Positions 22,410-31,900 of a stretch of 38,708 bases of DNA are shown here, piece after piece. The first letter of the stretch is position 1. Each line of letters starts with the position of its first letter. The notes under the pieces were generated by a model. The model was not told the DNA's origin. It did no database searches and saw only the letters and a list, made by a program, of their open reading frames with translations. The translations under genes were made by a program, and so were the position numbers. The stretch spans positions 1-38,708 of the forward strand of contig JAEDHT010000017.1 in the NCBI GenBank assembly GCA_016296885.1. The letters are read 5' to 3'. This DNA is from Clostridiaceae bacterium (GTDB taxonomy: Bacteria; Bacillota; Clostridia; Oscillospirales; Acutalibacteraceae).

Positions 22410-24353
22410 TTAGTCTATTTTTTTAGTTCTAACTTCTTCTAAAATCTTTTCCACAAACTCATCTATACTCATTGATCCGATATCGCCAAGCTTACGTGAA
22501 CGTATCGAAATAACGTTGTTTTCTATATCCTTATCTCCGGCAAGCAACATATAAGGAACCTTTTCGAGCTGAGCTTCTCTGATTTTGTATCCTATCTTTT
22601 CGCTTCTGCCGTCTACTTCGCATCTGATGCCATGTGCTTCCAGCTTTTCTCTTACCTCATTTACATAATCAATATGTCTGTCTGCTATAGGTAAAAGCTT
22701 AACCTGAACCGGTGCAAGCCATGTTGGGAATGCGCCTGCATATTTTTCAATGAGGAGAGCAAGTGTTCTCTCATAGCAACCGATAGATGTTCTGTGAATA
22801 ATGTAAGGGTTTTTCTTTGTGCCATCCTTATCCACATATTCCATACCAAACTGTTTGGAAAGCATTTGGTCAATTTGGATTGTGATGAGGGTGTCTTCCT
22901 TACCAAAAACATTTTTTATTTGAATATCGAGCTTTGGACCATAGAAAGCGGCTTCTCCGATACCAACCTTATAAGGAATTTCGAGATGATCGAGAATTTG
23001 CTTCATAATGCCTTGAGCTTCGTCCCATTGCTCCTTTGTACCGAGATATTTTTGTGTATCTTCCGGATCCCACTGAGAAAATCTATAAGAAACGTCTTCG
23101 TATAGGCCGAGTGTCTTTAACATATAAATAGCAAGCTCTAAGCATCCCTTAAACTCACTCTCGAGTTGTTCAGGTGTGCACATTAGGTGACCCTCAGAAA
23201 TTGTGAACTGTCTTACTCTGATAAGACCATGCATCTCACCGCTGGACTCGTTACGGAACAGAGTAGAGGTTTCGTTGAGGCGCATTGGAAGATCTCTATA
23301 GGATCTGCCTCTGTTGAGATATGCTTGATATTGGAAAGGACAAGTCATTGGTCGGAGTGCAAAACATTCTTTGCCGTCTTCCTCGTTGCCCAAAACAAAC
23401 ATACCATCCTGATAGTGATCCCAGTGTCCGCTTATCTTATACAAATCGCTCTTTGCCATATATGGAGTTTTTGTGAGCTGCCAGCCTCTCTTTTGCTCTT
23501 CATCTTCTACAAAACGCTGTAACAACTGAATTATTCTTGCGCCCTTTGGCAAAAGAATTGGCAAACCCTGACCAATAATATCGGATGTAGTGAAAAGCTC
23601 CAACTCTCTGCCGAGCTTGTTGTGATCACGTTTTTTTGCTTCTTCAAGCATTGTGAGATGAGCCTCAAGCTGTGATGCCTTAGGAAAAGCTGTACCATAC
23701 ACTCTGCAAAGCTGTGCCTTTGATGCATCTCCACGCCAATATGCGCCTGTACAGTTAGTGAGCTTGATTGCTTTGATTGCAGACACATTCATAAGGTGTG
23801 GACCTGCGCATAGGTCTGTGAACTCAGCTTGTTTATAAAAGCTTATAGGCTCTCCTTTATCTGAGTGCTCTTTAGCAAGCTCTACTTTGTATGGCTCTCC
23901 CATTTCTTCGAGCATCTTGATTGCTTCATCAGGATGTAACTCAAACTTTTCAAGCTCAATGCCACTTTTTACAATTGCTTTCATCTCTTGCTCGATTTTT
24001 TCCAAATCTTCAGGAGAAAAAGCCTCTTTTACATCGAAATCATAATAAAAACCGTTGTCGATAGCAGGGCCAATAGCAAATTTTGCTTCAGGATACAATC
24101 TCTTAACTGCTTGTGCAAGTATGTGTGATGCTGTATGCCAGAAAGCCTTTTTGCCTTCTTCATCGTCAAATGTAAGTATCTCAACCTTGCTGTCGGTAGT
24201 TATAGGTGTTCGTAAATCGCAAACTATATCATTAACCCTCGCTGCACAAGCTGCCTTGTATATGCCGCCGCCAAGCGACTTGGCTATATCAGCAACGGTG
24301 GTACCATTTTCAAATTCCTTTTCAATTCCGTTTTTTAATTCTACCTTAACCAT
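22410..24353 (-). CDS. thrS: Threonine-tRNA ligase
   Basis: This 647-residue class II synthetase charges tRNA-Thr. In order it shows a TGS domain (1-60), the editing/SAD domain with HTASHILAQA, and the catalytic core. The core carries ALRPMTCPFQYQAYLNRG, motif 2 TSTLFRNESSGEM, the EGHLM zinc-site segment and motif 3 RTSIGCYERTLALLIEKY. The C-terminal anticodon-binding domain has LAPVQVKLLPIADRH and GRSEKIGYKIREAQ. MTCPFQYQ replaces the more common MNCPGH form, a variant I associate with a clostridial subgroup; the Cys/His/His zinc set is intact. GAAAGGAAG precedes ATG 24353. Only 54 bp separate it from the upstream dockerin gene, with no room for a T-box leader. Confidence 0.96.
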   Translation of the reverse strand: MVKVELKNGIEKEFENGTTVADIAKSLGGGIYKAACAARVNDIVCDLRTPITTDSKVEILTFDDEEGKKAFWHTASHILAQAVKRLYPEAKFAIGPAIDNGFYYDFDVKEAFSPEDLEKIEQEMKAIVKSGIELEKFELHPDEAIKMLEEMGEPYKVELAKEHSDKGEPISFYKQAEFTDLCAGPHLMNVSAIKAIKLTNCTGAYWRGDASKAQLCRVYGTAFPKASQLEAHLTMLEEAKKRDHNKLGRELELFTTSDIIGQGLPILLPKGARIIQLLQRFVEDEEQKRGWQLTKTPYMAKSDLYKISGHWDHYQDGMFVLGNEEDGKECFALRPMTCPFQYQAYLNRGRSYRDLPMRLNETSTLFRNESSGEMHGLIRVRQFTISEGHLMCTPEQLESEFKGCLELAIYMLKTLGLYEDVSYRFSQWDPEDTQKYLGTKEQWDEAQGIMKQILDHLEIPYKVGIGEAAFYGPKLDIQIKNVFGKEDTLITIQIDQMLSKQFGMEYVDKDGTKKNPYIIHRTSIGCYERTLALLIEKYAGAFPTWLAPVQVKLLPIADRHIDYVNEVREKLEAHGIRCEVDGRSEKIGYKIREAQLEKVPYMLLAGDKDIENNVISIRSRKLGDIGSMSIDEFVEKILEEVRTKKID

Positions 24354-24407
24354 TTTTTTCTTCCTTTCATATAGAATTGAGTTTTTGATATCATATAAAA
24401 TATGATT

Positions 24408-25619
24408 TTATATCAATCCGGCAATTTTTCTTTGCATATATGTAACATCCTGCATGGAAATTTCACCGTCTGAATCTACATCTGCTATAGCCTTTTGACC
24501 ATCAGTAAATTCTGTGAGGCTTGCAATATATCTTTGCAGTGCGACCACATCTTCCATTGAAAGCACCTTGTCGCCGTTTATATCCCCGGGAACATTTGCC
24601 ACTATATAATTCAAATTATTCTTTGTAACATATTCATAACCCATTGTGCCGGGTTCTACAAAAAATAAAGTTTCTTTACAGTCGGAAAATGCGTCTGTGC
24701 CTATATATTTTATACTCTTAGTCAGTGTAAGCTCTTCTATATTGGAACAGCCCTCAAAAGCATTGTCTCCAATATATACTATCTCACAGTTTAAAAAGTC
24801 GATATCAGAAAGTCCGCTTTGTGCAAAGGCATATTTGCCTATGTAAAACAAATTTTTTGGGAGAGTGACACTTTCAACACTCTTATTATAGAAAGCGCCA
24901 TCGCCAATCTGTGTAATATTAGATGGCACGTTTATTATGACATCGTTGCCACTATATTTAACAAGTATACCATTTATAACAATAAATTCTTCATTGATAG
25001 CAGAAAGCCAAGGAGTGCTCTCAAAAGCGTTCATACCTATATAATTTAACTTACTGCCATATGTAATTTCATTTAACGATGTGCATCCTGAAAATGCTTC
25101 ATCGCCAATTTCTAAGAGATTTTCGTTGCATATTATGCTCTCAACACCAACATTTCCATAAAAGGCACGTGGGGCTACAGAAACAGCATTCTGTGGCAAT
25201 TCAAACCCCGACAAATCAGGACTGCCTCCTATAACTATGTTATTGAGCATTTTTACATCATCTTTAATAGCTTCAAACCACTGGGTGCCATTAAAGGCAT
25301 AAGCTCCAACTTTTGATATGCTCTCATGGCCACCTATTTCCATAAGTCCATCACAGCCGTAAAAGGCATAGTCACCCACATAATAGACATTGTCGCCAAA
25401 GTCCACGCTTATGATTTCACTGTGATTTTCAAATACATGATCATCAATTTCATACACATTATCGGGAATTACAATAGTAGAATTGTAACCTTTGTATTCT
25501 ACAAGCACACCGTTCTCGACTACAAAGTCATTTTCTTCTGCGTGTGCTGTTATTACAAGCGAGCTACAGAGAGTTACCATGCACACGAGGCATACAAGCT
25601 TCTTTATTGAATTTTTCAT
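24408..25619 (-). CDS. Secreted BspA-type leucine-rich repeat protein with dockerin
   Basis: This 403-residue protein starts at ATG 25619, with GGAGG 5 bases upstream; an in-frame ATG at 25673 lacks a site and would overlap the previous gene. A signal peptide (about 1-28, ending ITAHA) is followed by LRR_5/BspA-type repeats (about 35-325). Each carries motifs such as VGDYAFYGC, IGDEAFSGC and IGKYAFAQSG. A type-I dockerin ends the protein (about 340-402: GDINGDKVLSMEDV and ADVDSDGEISMQDV). BspA-type repeats often mediate adhesion to host or other proteins. The dockerin would place this one on a cohesin. It lies 31 bp downstream of a membrane-protein gene and 54 bp upstream of thrS, an odd neighbourhood for a surface protein. 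Confidence 0.85.
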   Translation of the reverse strand: MKNSIKKLVCLVCMVTLCSSLVITAHAEENDFVVENGVLVEYKGYNSTIVIPDNVYEIDDHVFENHSEIISVDFGDNVYYVGDYAFYGCDGLMEIGGHESISKVGAYAFNGTQWFEAIKDDVKMLNNIVIGGSPDLSGFELPQNAVSVAPRAFYGNVGVESIICNENLLEIGDEAFSGCTSLNEITYGSKLNYIGMNAFESTPWLSAINEEFIVINGILVKYSGNDVIINVPSNITQIGDGAFYNKSVESVTLPKNLFYIGKYAFAQSGLSDIDFLNCEIVYIGDNAFEGCSNIEELTLTKSIKYIGTDAFSDCKETLFFVEPGTMGYEYVTKNNLNYIVANVPGDINGDKVLSMEDVVALQRYIASLTEFTDGQKAIADVDSDGEISMQDVTYMQRKIAGLI

Positions 25620-25650
25620 ATATGCCTCCTTAGTGCAAATGTGTTGTATA

Positions 25651-26802
25651 TCACTGATTTTGTTCTTCTTCAATGTCTTTTATAAGTTTATCTATCCAGC
25701 TGAGATCTTCTTCACCATCGTCTGGTTCATATTCAACAGGCTTAGATGCTGAATCAACGCTTGGTGTAGAGCCGGCTCTCACGCTTTCGTCAAATAATGA
25801 AGCGTTGCTCTGATTATTATGTGCTGATGGGACGTTTTTATCCTCAATTACATCAGATGGGGTATTTTCCATTACGTTTTGTGTTGAATTAGCATTTGTT
25901 CTGTTATTGTTTGCGTATTTTACAATGCTTTCATATGAGGATTTCTCTTTTTCTTTCTTGGGTTTTACCGGCCCAAAATACTCTTCTTCGGAAGAAAAGT
26001 CTTCATCATCATCCAGCATAAAGCTTCCGGCAATCTTTGCGTTAAGTGTGATTTCCAGAAGAAAAGTTAATGCAAATAGGGAAACCGATAATGCAATAAA
26101 TTCTGGAATTCTTTCATTAAATACGAAAGGAGCTTTACCGCTTAAGATTGGCATAAACTCTTTTATGCACCACATAAATGTTAGTGTAATGCCCGGCATA
26201 CCAAAGATAAAGCAACATTTTACAGATTGCTTTGTTGGGATGCCTGCATAGATGCTTGCACAATAAAACATAAATATGAGCAAAAATACGATGCTTAATA
26301 TGTCGTAAACTTCTGTAGATGCCACAGCCACGGTGGTGTAGGAGATAAAACGATTAACGAGCTCTAAAGCGAACATTAGCACCGGTGCAAGGGTCATAAT
26401 AGGTGCGGCAGTTACAGTGTAATTGCCGGTGAGTGCGTTTATGCCGAGTAGTACAAACACGATTGCAGAAAGCAGGGCGGATCCCGCCAGAAGAATTTTC
26501 AATATTTCTAGCTTTTCATCAAAGAGGTAAGAAACACCTGTTACTCCGTAAAACGCAGTAGCCACAGCGGATATGCAAAGCAACACGCCTGATGCAAAAT
26601 TCTTTTTTGGTTCATATTCACGCACAGTATAACGGTCGTTGCACGCAATTATAATCACACCCAATGCCATGAGTAATGTGACAGCGACTCCGGCTATCAT
26701 AAACCCAAAGGGATTGGCTCCTGATATAGACTGAAACATCTGGATTCCCAGCGCAGATAAAAATGTTGGTATAAAAACAATCCACGAAGATTTAAGCTTC
26801 AT
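25651..26802 (-). CDS. Multi-pass membrane protein with acidic cytoplasmic tail, function unknown
   Basis: This protein of about 383 residues starts at ATG 26802, with AAAGG about 9 bases upstream; upstream in-frame residues back to 26844 lack a site. About eight hydrophobic segments occupy residues 5-260. A hydrophilic tail (about 270-383) is rich in Asp, Glu, Ser and Asn: LDDDEDFSSEEEYFGPVKP, then an Asn-rich stretch, then DGEEDLSWIDKLIKDIEEE. The tail has no transmembrane helix and probably faces the cytoplasm. I recognise no family. It has a consensus promoter and is probably co-transcribed with the LRR-dockerin gene 31 bp downstream. It is divergent from spoIID. Confidence 0.8.
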   Translation of the reverse strand: MKLKSSWIVFIPTFLSALGIQMFQSISGANPFGFMIAGVAVTLLMALGVIIIACNDRYTVREYEPKKNFASGVLLCISAVATAFYGVTGVSYLFDEKLEILKILLAGSALLSAIVFVLLGINALTGNYTVTAAPIMTLAPVLMFALELVNRFISYTTVAVASTEVYDILSIVFLLIFMFYCASIYAGIPTKQSVKCCFIFGMPGITLTFMWCIKEFMPILSGKAPFVFNERIPEFIALSVSLFALTFLLEITLNAKIAGSFMLDDDEDFSSEEEYFGPVKPKKEKEKSSYESIVKYANNNRTNANSTQNVMENTPSDVIEDKNVPSAHNNQSNASLFDESVRAGSTPSVDSASKPVEYEPDDGEEDLSWIDKLIKDIEEEQNQ

Positions 26803-26827
26803 AAAAACAGACCTTTCAAAAATATTA

Positions 26828-26857
26828 GTTATATATGTACACAAAAAATCATATTAT
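26828..26857 (+). promoter_or_regulatory. Possible sporulation sigma-E promoter of spoIID
   Basis: GTTATATAT (26828-26836) and CATATTAT (26850-26857), 13 bases apart, resemble sigma-E -35 and -10 elements. No sigma-A promoter is evident for spoIID on the plus strand. Low confidence in such AT-rich DNA. Confidence 0.25.
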
Positions 26858-26879
26858 TAAATGATGGTATAACAGATAT

Positions 26880-26908
26880 ATTTTAGAGCAAATGAACATC
26901 AATGTCAA
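26880..26908 (-). promoter_or_regulatory. Promoter of the membrane protein - LRR-dockerin - thrS run
   Basis: Minus strand: consensus TTGACA (26908-26903), 17-bp spacer, TAAAAT (26885-26880). Confidence 0.75.
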
Positions 26909-26935
26909 CTAAAATAAAAAAAAGGCGGTAAAAAA

Positions 26936-28057
26936 ATGAGAAAAAGAATACTAGCAGCAATACTTGCATATACGATCACAGCGGCACTACCACTTTTTAT
27001 CACAGCAAAGATAAGTGGTGACAAGGAACTCTTTGCGCTTTCTCATACAAAGGGCATAACTTTCAATGCCGCGAATACATCTTCTACTTCGTCAAAGAGC
27101 AATACAAGCTCTGATAATCTTGAAAACAATGAAAATAAAGCGAGCAAATTAAGTACATCAAATAATTCAAAAGCTGATGATGAAACAAACGTAGATCTTA
27201 AAGGTATAAAAAAGTATAAAGACTTCAAAATAAAGGACACATCTACCAATGAGATTGTTACTGTAAAGGACAAGGATTTCATAATAGGTGGCACAGCGGC
27301 GGAGGTACCATCCACTTTTCAACCCGAAGCGATAAAAGCCCAGATGGTGGCTGTATACACCTACTACTCCCGTCAGAGGCAAAGCAACCGTGAGGGAGAC
27401 AATTTAGATTATGACTTTAGTGCGGACCTTTCTATAGGGGAAAAATATTTGACCGATGAGCTGTTTAAAGAGCGCACCGGCGATAACTATGACAAGGTGA
27501 TTAAAGTGTATAAAGATGCTGCGGAGGAGGTGTATGGCGAGCTTGTGGAGTATGATGGCGAGGCGGCACTCACCGTGTTTTATGCAATATCAGGAGGAGT
27601 CACCGAAAAGAGCGAAAACGTCTTTGTGCAGGCGTTGCCATACCTCACAGATGTAGCAAGTCCTTATGACACCGAGGCTCCCGGATACAAGACGGAGGAA
27701 TATTTTACTGCCGATGAGGCACAGCAGATTATAGAGTCAAATTTTCCTGACGCAAATCTGGGTGAAAATCCATTTGATTGGTTTGAGATAACCGAGCGCA
27801 CATCATCAGGCACTGTTATGCAAATGTCTATCGGGCAGGGTGAATACACAGGTTTAGAGGTGAGAAATGCATTTTCATTAAGAAGCAGTGATTTTGATGT
27901 GGTGTATTCAGAAGAAAACTTTGTGTTCACTGTGAGAGGCTATGGGCACAATGTTGGGCTTAGTCAATATGGTGCAGAGTTTATGGCACAGCAGGGAGCA
28001 ACATACAAAGAGATATTAAGCCACTATTATCCCGGAACAAGCATTGTTGAGGTTTAA
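26936..28057 (+). CDS. spoIID: Stage II sporulation protein D (SpoIID)
   Basis: This 373-residue lytic transglycosylase acts at the forespore membrane during engulfment, where it cleaves denuded peptidoglycan glycan strands. The N terminus has a membrane anchor (about 5-24). A Ser/Thr/Asn-rich, low-complexity stretch (about 45-90) follows, then the SpoIID/LytB domain. The opening FIIGGTAAEVPSTFQPEAIK carries the catalytic-type Glu, then AQMVAVYTYYSRQ, YAISGGVTEKSENVF, and the ending GYGHNVGLSQYGA with LSHYYPGTSI. AAGGCGG precedes ATG 26936. It is a single gene, not beside spoIIQ or spoIIID as in some Bacilli. Its presence indicates a spore-former. Confidence 0.9.
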   Translation: MRKRILAAILAYTITAALPLFITAKISGDKELFALSHTKGITFNAANTSSTSSKSNTSSDNLENNENKASKLSTSNNSKADDETNVDLKGIKKYKDFKIKDTSTNEIVTVKDKDFIIGGTAAEVPSTFQPEAIKAQMVAVYTYYSRQRQSNREGDNLDYDFSADLSIGEKYLTDELFKERTGDNYDKVIKVYKDAAEEVYGELVEYDGEAALTVFYAISGGVTEKSENVFVQALPYLTDVASPYDTEAPGYKTEEYFTADEAQQIIESNFPDANLGENPFDWFEITERTSSGTVMQMSIGQGEYTGLEVRNAFSLRSSDFDVVYSEENFVFTVRGYGHNVGLSQYGAEFMAQQGATYKEILSHYYPGTSIVEV

Positions 28058-28222
28058 ATAAGTTTATCTTTTATATTTAGTGATATCAAAAAAGAACCGT
28101 ATACATAAAATAGAACACATATATTAAGGCGACTGGATATACTAAAGGAACTCTAAATTTAGTTGTACATTTCTTGGTGAATAGTAATGTTCAAAATAAA
28201 GTAAATATAGGAATAAGAAAAA

Positions 28223-28264
28223 GGCTACCGCACATCCGTATTTTCGGATTTGCGATAGCCTATT
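28223..28264 (-). terminator. Bidirectional terminator between spoIID and tRNA-Ala
   Basis: GGCTACCGCA (28223-28232) with TGCGATAGCC (28251-28260), and an inner ATCCG/CGGAT stem. The minus-strand tail is TTTTTCTTATT, so it mainly serves tRNA-Ala. The plus-strand tail ATTTTGTT may end spoIID. Confidence 0.75.
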
Positions 28265-28270
28265 TTGTTA

Positions 28271-28346
28271 TGGTGGAGACGATCGGGATCGAACCGACGA
28301 CCTCTTGAATGCCATTCAAGCACTCTCCCAGCTGAGCTACGCCCCC
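28271..28346 (-). tRNA. tRNA-Ala(GGC)
   Basis: Minus strand: acceptor GGGGGCG/CGTCTCC (G-T wobbles), TAGCTCAGCTGGGAGAG D-arm, anticodon stem CTTGA/TCAAG with loop ATGGCAT (anticodon GGC), GTCGG-TTCGATC-CCGAT T-arm, and encoded CCA. Confidence 0.97.
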
Positions 28347-28358
28347 ACAACGAAAACT

Positions 28359-28386
28359 ATTATATCATCAAAAAACATTTTGTCAA
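28359..28386 (-). promoter_or_regulatory. Promoter of tRNA-Ala
   Basis: Minus strand: TTGACA (28386-28381), 16-bp spacer, TATAAT (28364-28359) preceded by TGA. Confidence 0.85.
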
Positions 28387-28570
28387 TATCGTATATGCAA
28401 AAAAATAAATGATATATAAAATTATTATGAAAAAATTTTATTTTGTTATTTGTGTTTAAATTATAAAGTAAATGTATTATGTTAGAAGACATTACTGTGT
28501 TTATAGTAAATATTATACATTGTTGTCAAGATTTTCTATCTAGTTATTGTACAAAAACACTAATGTGATA

Positions 28571-28844
28571 TTGAAATGATAATGGTCATATGTTAAAATA
28601 AATGTGTAATTAATACTTGGGAGGCATAATTTATTAGAAAAAATATTGCAATTTTTATCAATTTTAGTTATAAGGTAGGTGATGAAGCTAAAATTACTGT
28701 TTAGTTTTAAATTGTTCTGTGGAAGGCATATCAAAAAACAAAATACATAAGCATACAAATCAGTTAACCAAGCACAACAGAAACTAACTTGATCCACTAT
28801 AATGTGCATGGCTATGCTCTGATTTAACAAAAAGCCAAATCAGA
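28571..28844 (+). pseudogene. Decayed start of a secreted-protein gene with its promoter and terminator-like hairpin
   Basis: A full promoter (TTGAAA 28571-28576, 17 bp, TAAAAT 28594-28599 with TGT before it) is followed by a strong SD, GGGAGG (28619-28624). Then comes ATT, not ATG, at the expected start position. The frame reads RKNIAIFINFSYKVGDEAK ITV and stops after about 24 codons. The first residues resemble the signal-peptide start of the next gene (MKKVIAILLS), and VGDEAKITV resembles the start of a cohesin-like domain, so an internal deletion is likely. A hairpin TCTGATTT/AAATCAGA (28818-28844) may be its old terminator. The gap 28380-28933 otherwise shows nothing. Confidence 0.4.
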
Positions 28845-28868
28845 ACGAAATTTATTTTGTGTAAAATA

Positions 28869-28897
28869 TTGATTTATATAAACATATATGGTAAAAT
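28869..28897 (+). promoter_or_regulatory. Promoter of the giant adhesin-dockerin gene
   Basis: TTGATT (28869-28874), 17-bp spacer, TAAAAT (28892-28897) with TGG before it, 36 bp before the start codon. Confidence 0.7.
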
Positions 28898-28933
28898 ACA
28901 AGCGTAAATTTATATTCGAAGGAGGAATATATT

Positions 28934-31900
28934 ATGAAAAAAGTTATTGCTATATTGCTGTCAGTTATGATGATAGTTTCTACTTCTGTAGTTGCTGTTA
29001 ACGCTGAAGAAATTAGAAACATCTTTGACGCAAAATTGCAAGAACAGAAAGTTGAAGAGGTTTTAGACCTTGGGGCTTCTTCAGGAGTAACTGAGGATAA
29101 ATCTGCACTAAGCGATGTAGCCTCAGATGAGAAATCGGAGAAGGGCGCAGGTGAAAATTTCACAATCGAAGAAGTTACATACTCTGCTGATCTCCCTAAA
29201 ACCATAAAAAACGGAAACACATATCTTACACATACAAAATCTGCTCGCTTGTCTATCCGTTTTGATGTTCACGCAAGCGCAAGCGCTACCAATGGTACAC
29301 TTGTTGTGCCACTTGATGGCGTGTTTGATACCTCAAAGGCACTTGTATCTTCAACTGCCAGCGATTCTTACTTTGTAAACTTTAAATACAGAGTTGGCGG
29401 TGGCGCTGAGACTGTTGCTACTGTGCATAATGGCAAGATTGCAGGAATTGATGGTACAAATAAGCACCTTGAGATTCCAATCACATCTCCAAGCACAGCT
29501 GAGACCAATCTTAACTGCTATGTTTATGCAGATTTTAATGATAAGTTCAGAGCTTTAGTTCCAAATGATAACATTATGGCTATCCCTGGATATTATATGG
29601 TAGAAAACGGCTCTGTCATTTCTACAAGCGCAACACCACTCTATCTTGGCCATGAAACATTATTGGAAGAAAAATATGGTGGCTTTAATTTTAACGATCC
29701 AATCAAAGAGCCTGAGTATCTTGATGAAGATGAAAAAGATCTCACATACTATATATTCAAGGGCTATGAAAATCAAAGCTTCTCTCCGTATAATTATTTA
29801 TCTCTTGATACCGATGGTTTGTTTTCAAATTCAGAAAGTATCAAACTTGAAGACACAGATTATCCGCTTGTTGTCGAGATTACTATACCAAAGGGTATAG
29901 AGATTATTTCACATACTCCCAAAAATTCATCAGACCCATCATCATATAGTAAAACCGGTAGCATTAGCACAGGATATACTATAACTGAGAAATATGCAAC
30001 CGGTATCGGTGGTTCTACAACAAATGGCTATGGTACTGAGCCTGCACGCTACAAAGAATTTAGGTATTTATTTAATAGTGTATATTATAACGTTCCATCT
30101 AATTCAACATTAAAGGGTGGAGATAGGGTTATAGTTAAATATAAGATTACAGCATACACTAAGGATGGTGTTGAGGTAACTGAAAGAGAATATAAGTTAA
30201 CTATTTTGGATCCTGTTCAGGATTTGAATGATGAAGCTTTCTCTTTTAATGACCCTGCCAGAAATCTTACAAACCGTATTACACTCGATCTAAGTGCTCC
30301 TACAATTGTGTCAACTCAGACTGTTTATTCAGATGGTTTGACCAACGAAGGCGTTCTTCCGATAAAAGGTTTTGAGCTTTCATGGATTAACGACCCTACA
30401 CTGCCTGTAAACATTAAGACCATTACGAACTACTTTAACTGTTCTGCAGATTTTGAAATATATATAACTAAGGGTAACACAACAAGAAGTGTGTCAAGAA
30501 CGGATATAAATTTCAATAAATCTATGAACATAGGCACAGAGGCTTCTTCTGATGCTAACTATATCAAGCTCGAAACAGGCGAGTGGATCTCTAAGATAGT
30601 TGCTAAGCCGTATTATAAAGAAGGTTCAACTAAGGTTTATGGAATAGAAGGAAAAAACTCCAGTATCGCATATTCTGATGACCGTGATCCTATTAAGCTT
30701 ACATATGCAACACCTGTGGATAATAAAAATATGGCAACCGGTCTCCCGGTAAATGATGGCGACAAATCTCATGTAACATATGAGCTTAGATATGAGCCAA
30801 ATTATACTATTAACGGTGAGAATAAAGTCGATATTGTTGGTGATAACGACTCCAGTGGATATATAAAGGCTGAAGGTGAGGATATATTCTATATTGTAGG
30901 TAAGGCATATCACAATGCGTACATACAATCTAAAGGCTCCTATGCAACCATTAATCCATTGAGCGGTTCAGAGACAAAAGCTCTGGAATCTGTTATGTAT
31001 CTTTCAAATACTAAACAAGCCCAAACCCAGTATGTTCAGGGACTGGCTTCATGTATTTGGGAAACACCTATCGTAGTTGCTGAGCTACCGGTAGGAGTTA
31101 AGTTCAACACAAATAGCTCAAAGGTAACCTCAACAGGAACAAACAAGTATAGAATAGTAGAAGGAACAAAGACTGTTGATATTGAAATACTTAAAGAAGT
31201 AAACGGTAAGCAGGTTTGCAGATTTACTGTTGATATTAGAAATAATGCAGGTGTAAAAACAGGTGTTCCTCGTTATGATAACTACGGCTACAGTGACAGT
31301 TCGAGGTCAGTTAGTGTAACTATTCCATTTATTGCAGACAGCAGAGTTATAGGTGGATATCAAAAAGCAACACTCTACACCTCTGATGCATCCGGTAAGG
31401 AATTTGGTGTAATTCAAAATAAATGTAGCTTTAAACCTGAGGCTGTGTCATCTTATGTACTTGACGTAAACGACTATGATGGTGACGGCTCAACTACAGA
31501 CTATGTCGGCAAATTTGAGAATGTAGGTCTCTTTAATGTATCAGCATCATATCAGGTAGACTGTAAGACACAATATAAAGTTGGCACACAGTGGAAAGAT
31601 GCTACCGAAGAACCTATTTCTGCAATAATTGGCGGAGAAACTGATTTTAGAGTTATTATTACAAATGCAGGTAACTGTATCATTACAAACATCAATATTA
31701 AAGACACATTCCCTAACTTCTACACAGGAGGTTCAACATACGTTGACAATTCTCTTGAGATAGCTGTTCTTGATGAAGAGGGTAATGTTGTACAAATCGT
31801 TAGTGATGCTACAATTTCCGGAACTACTACTCTGAATATCGCTCTTAAGACACTAGAGCTTTATCCAGGATATTCTATCCGACTCACAGGTAAGTTTAAG

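Noticed and set aside
24354..24407. T-box leader for thrS
   Set aside because: Only 54 bp are available and no specifier stem, T-box sequence or terminator is visible.
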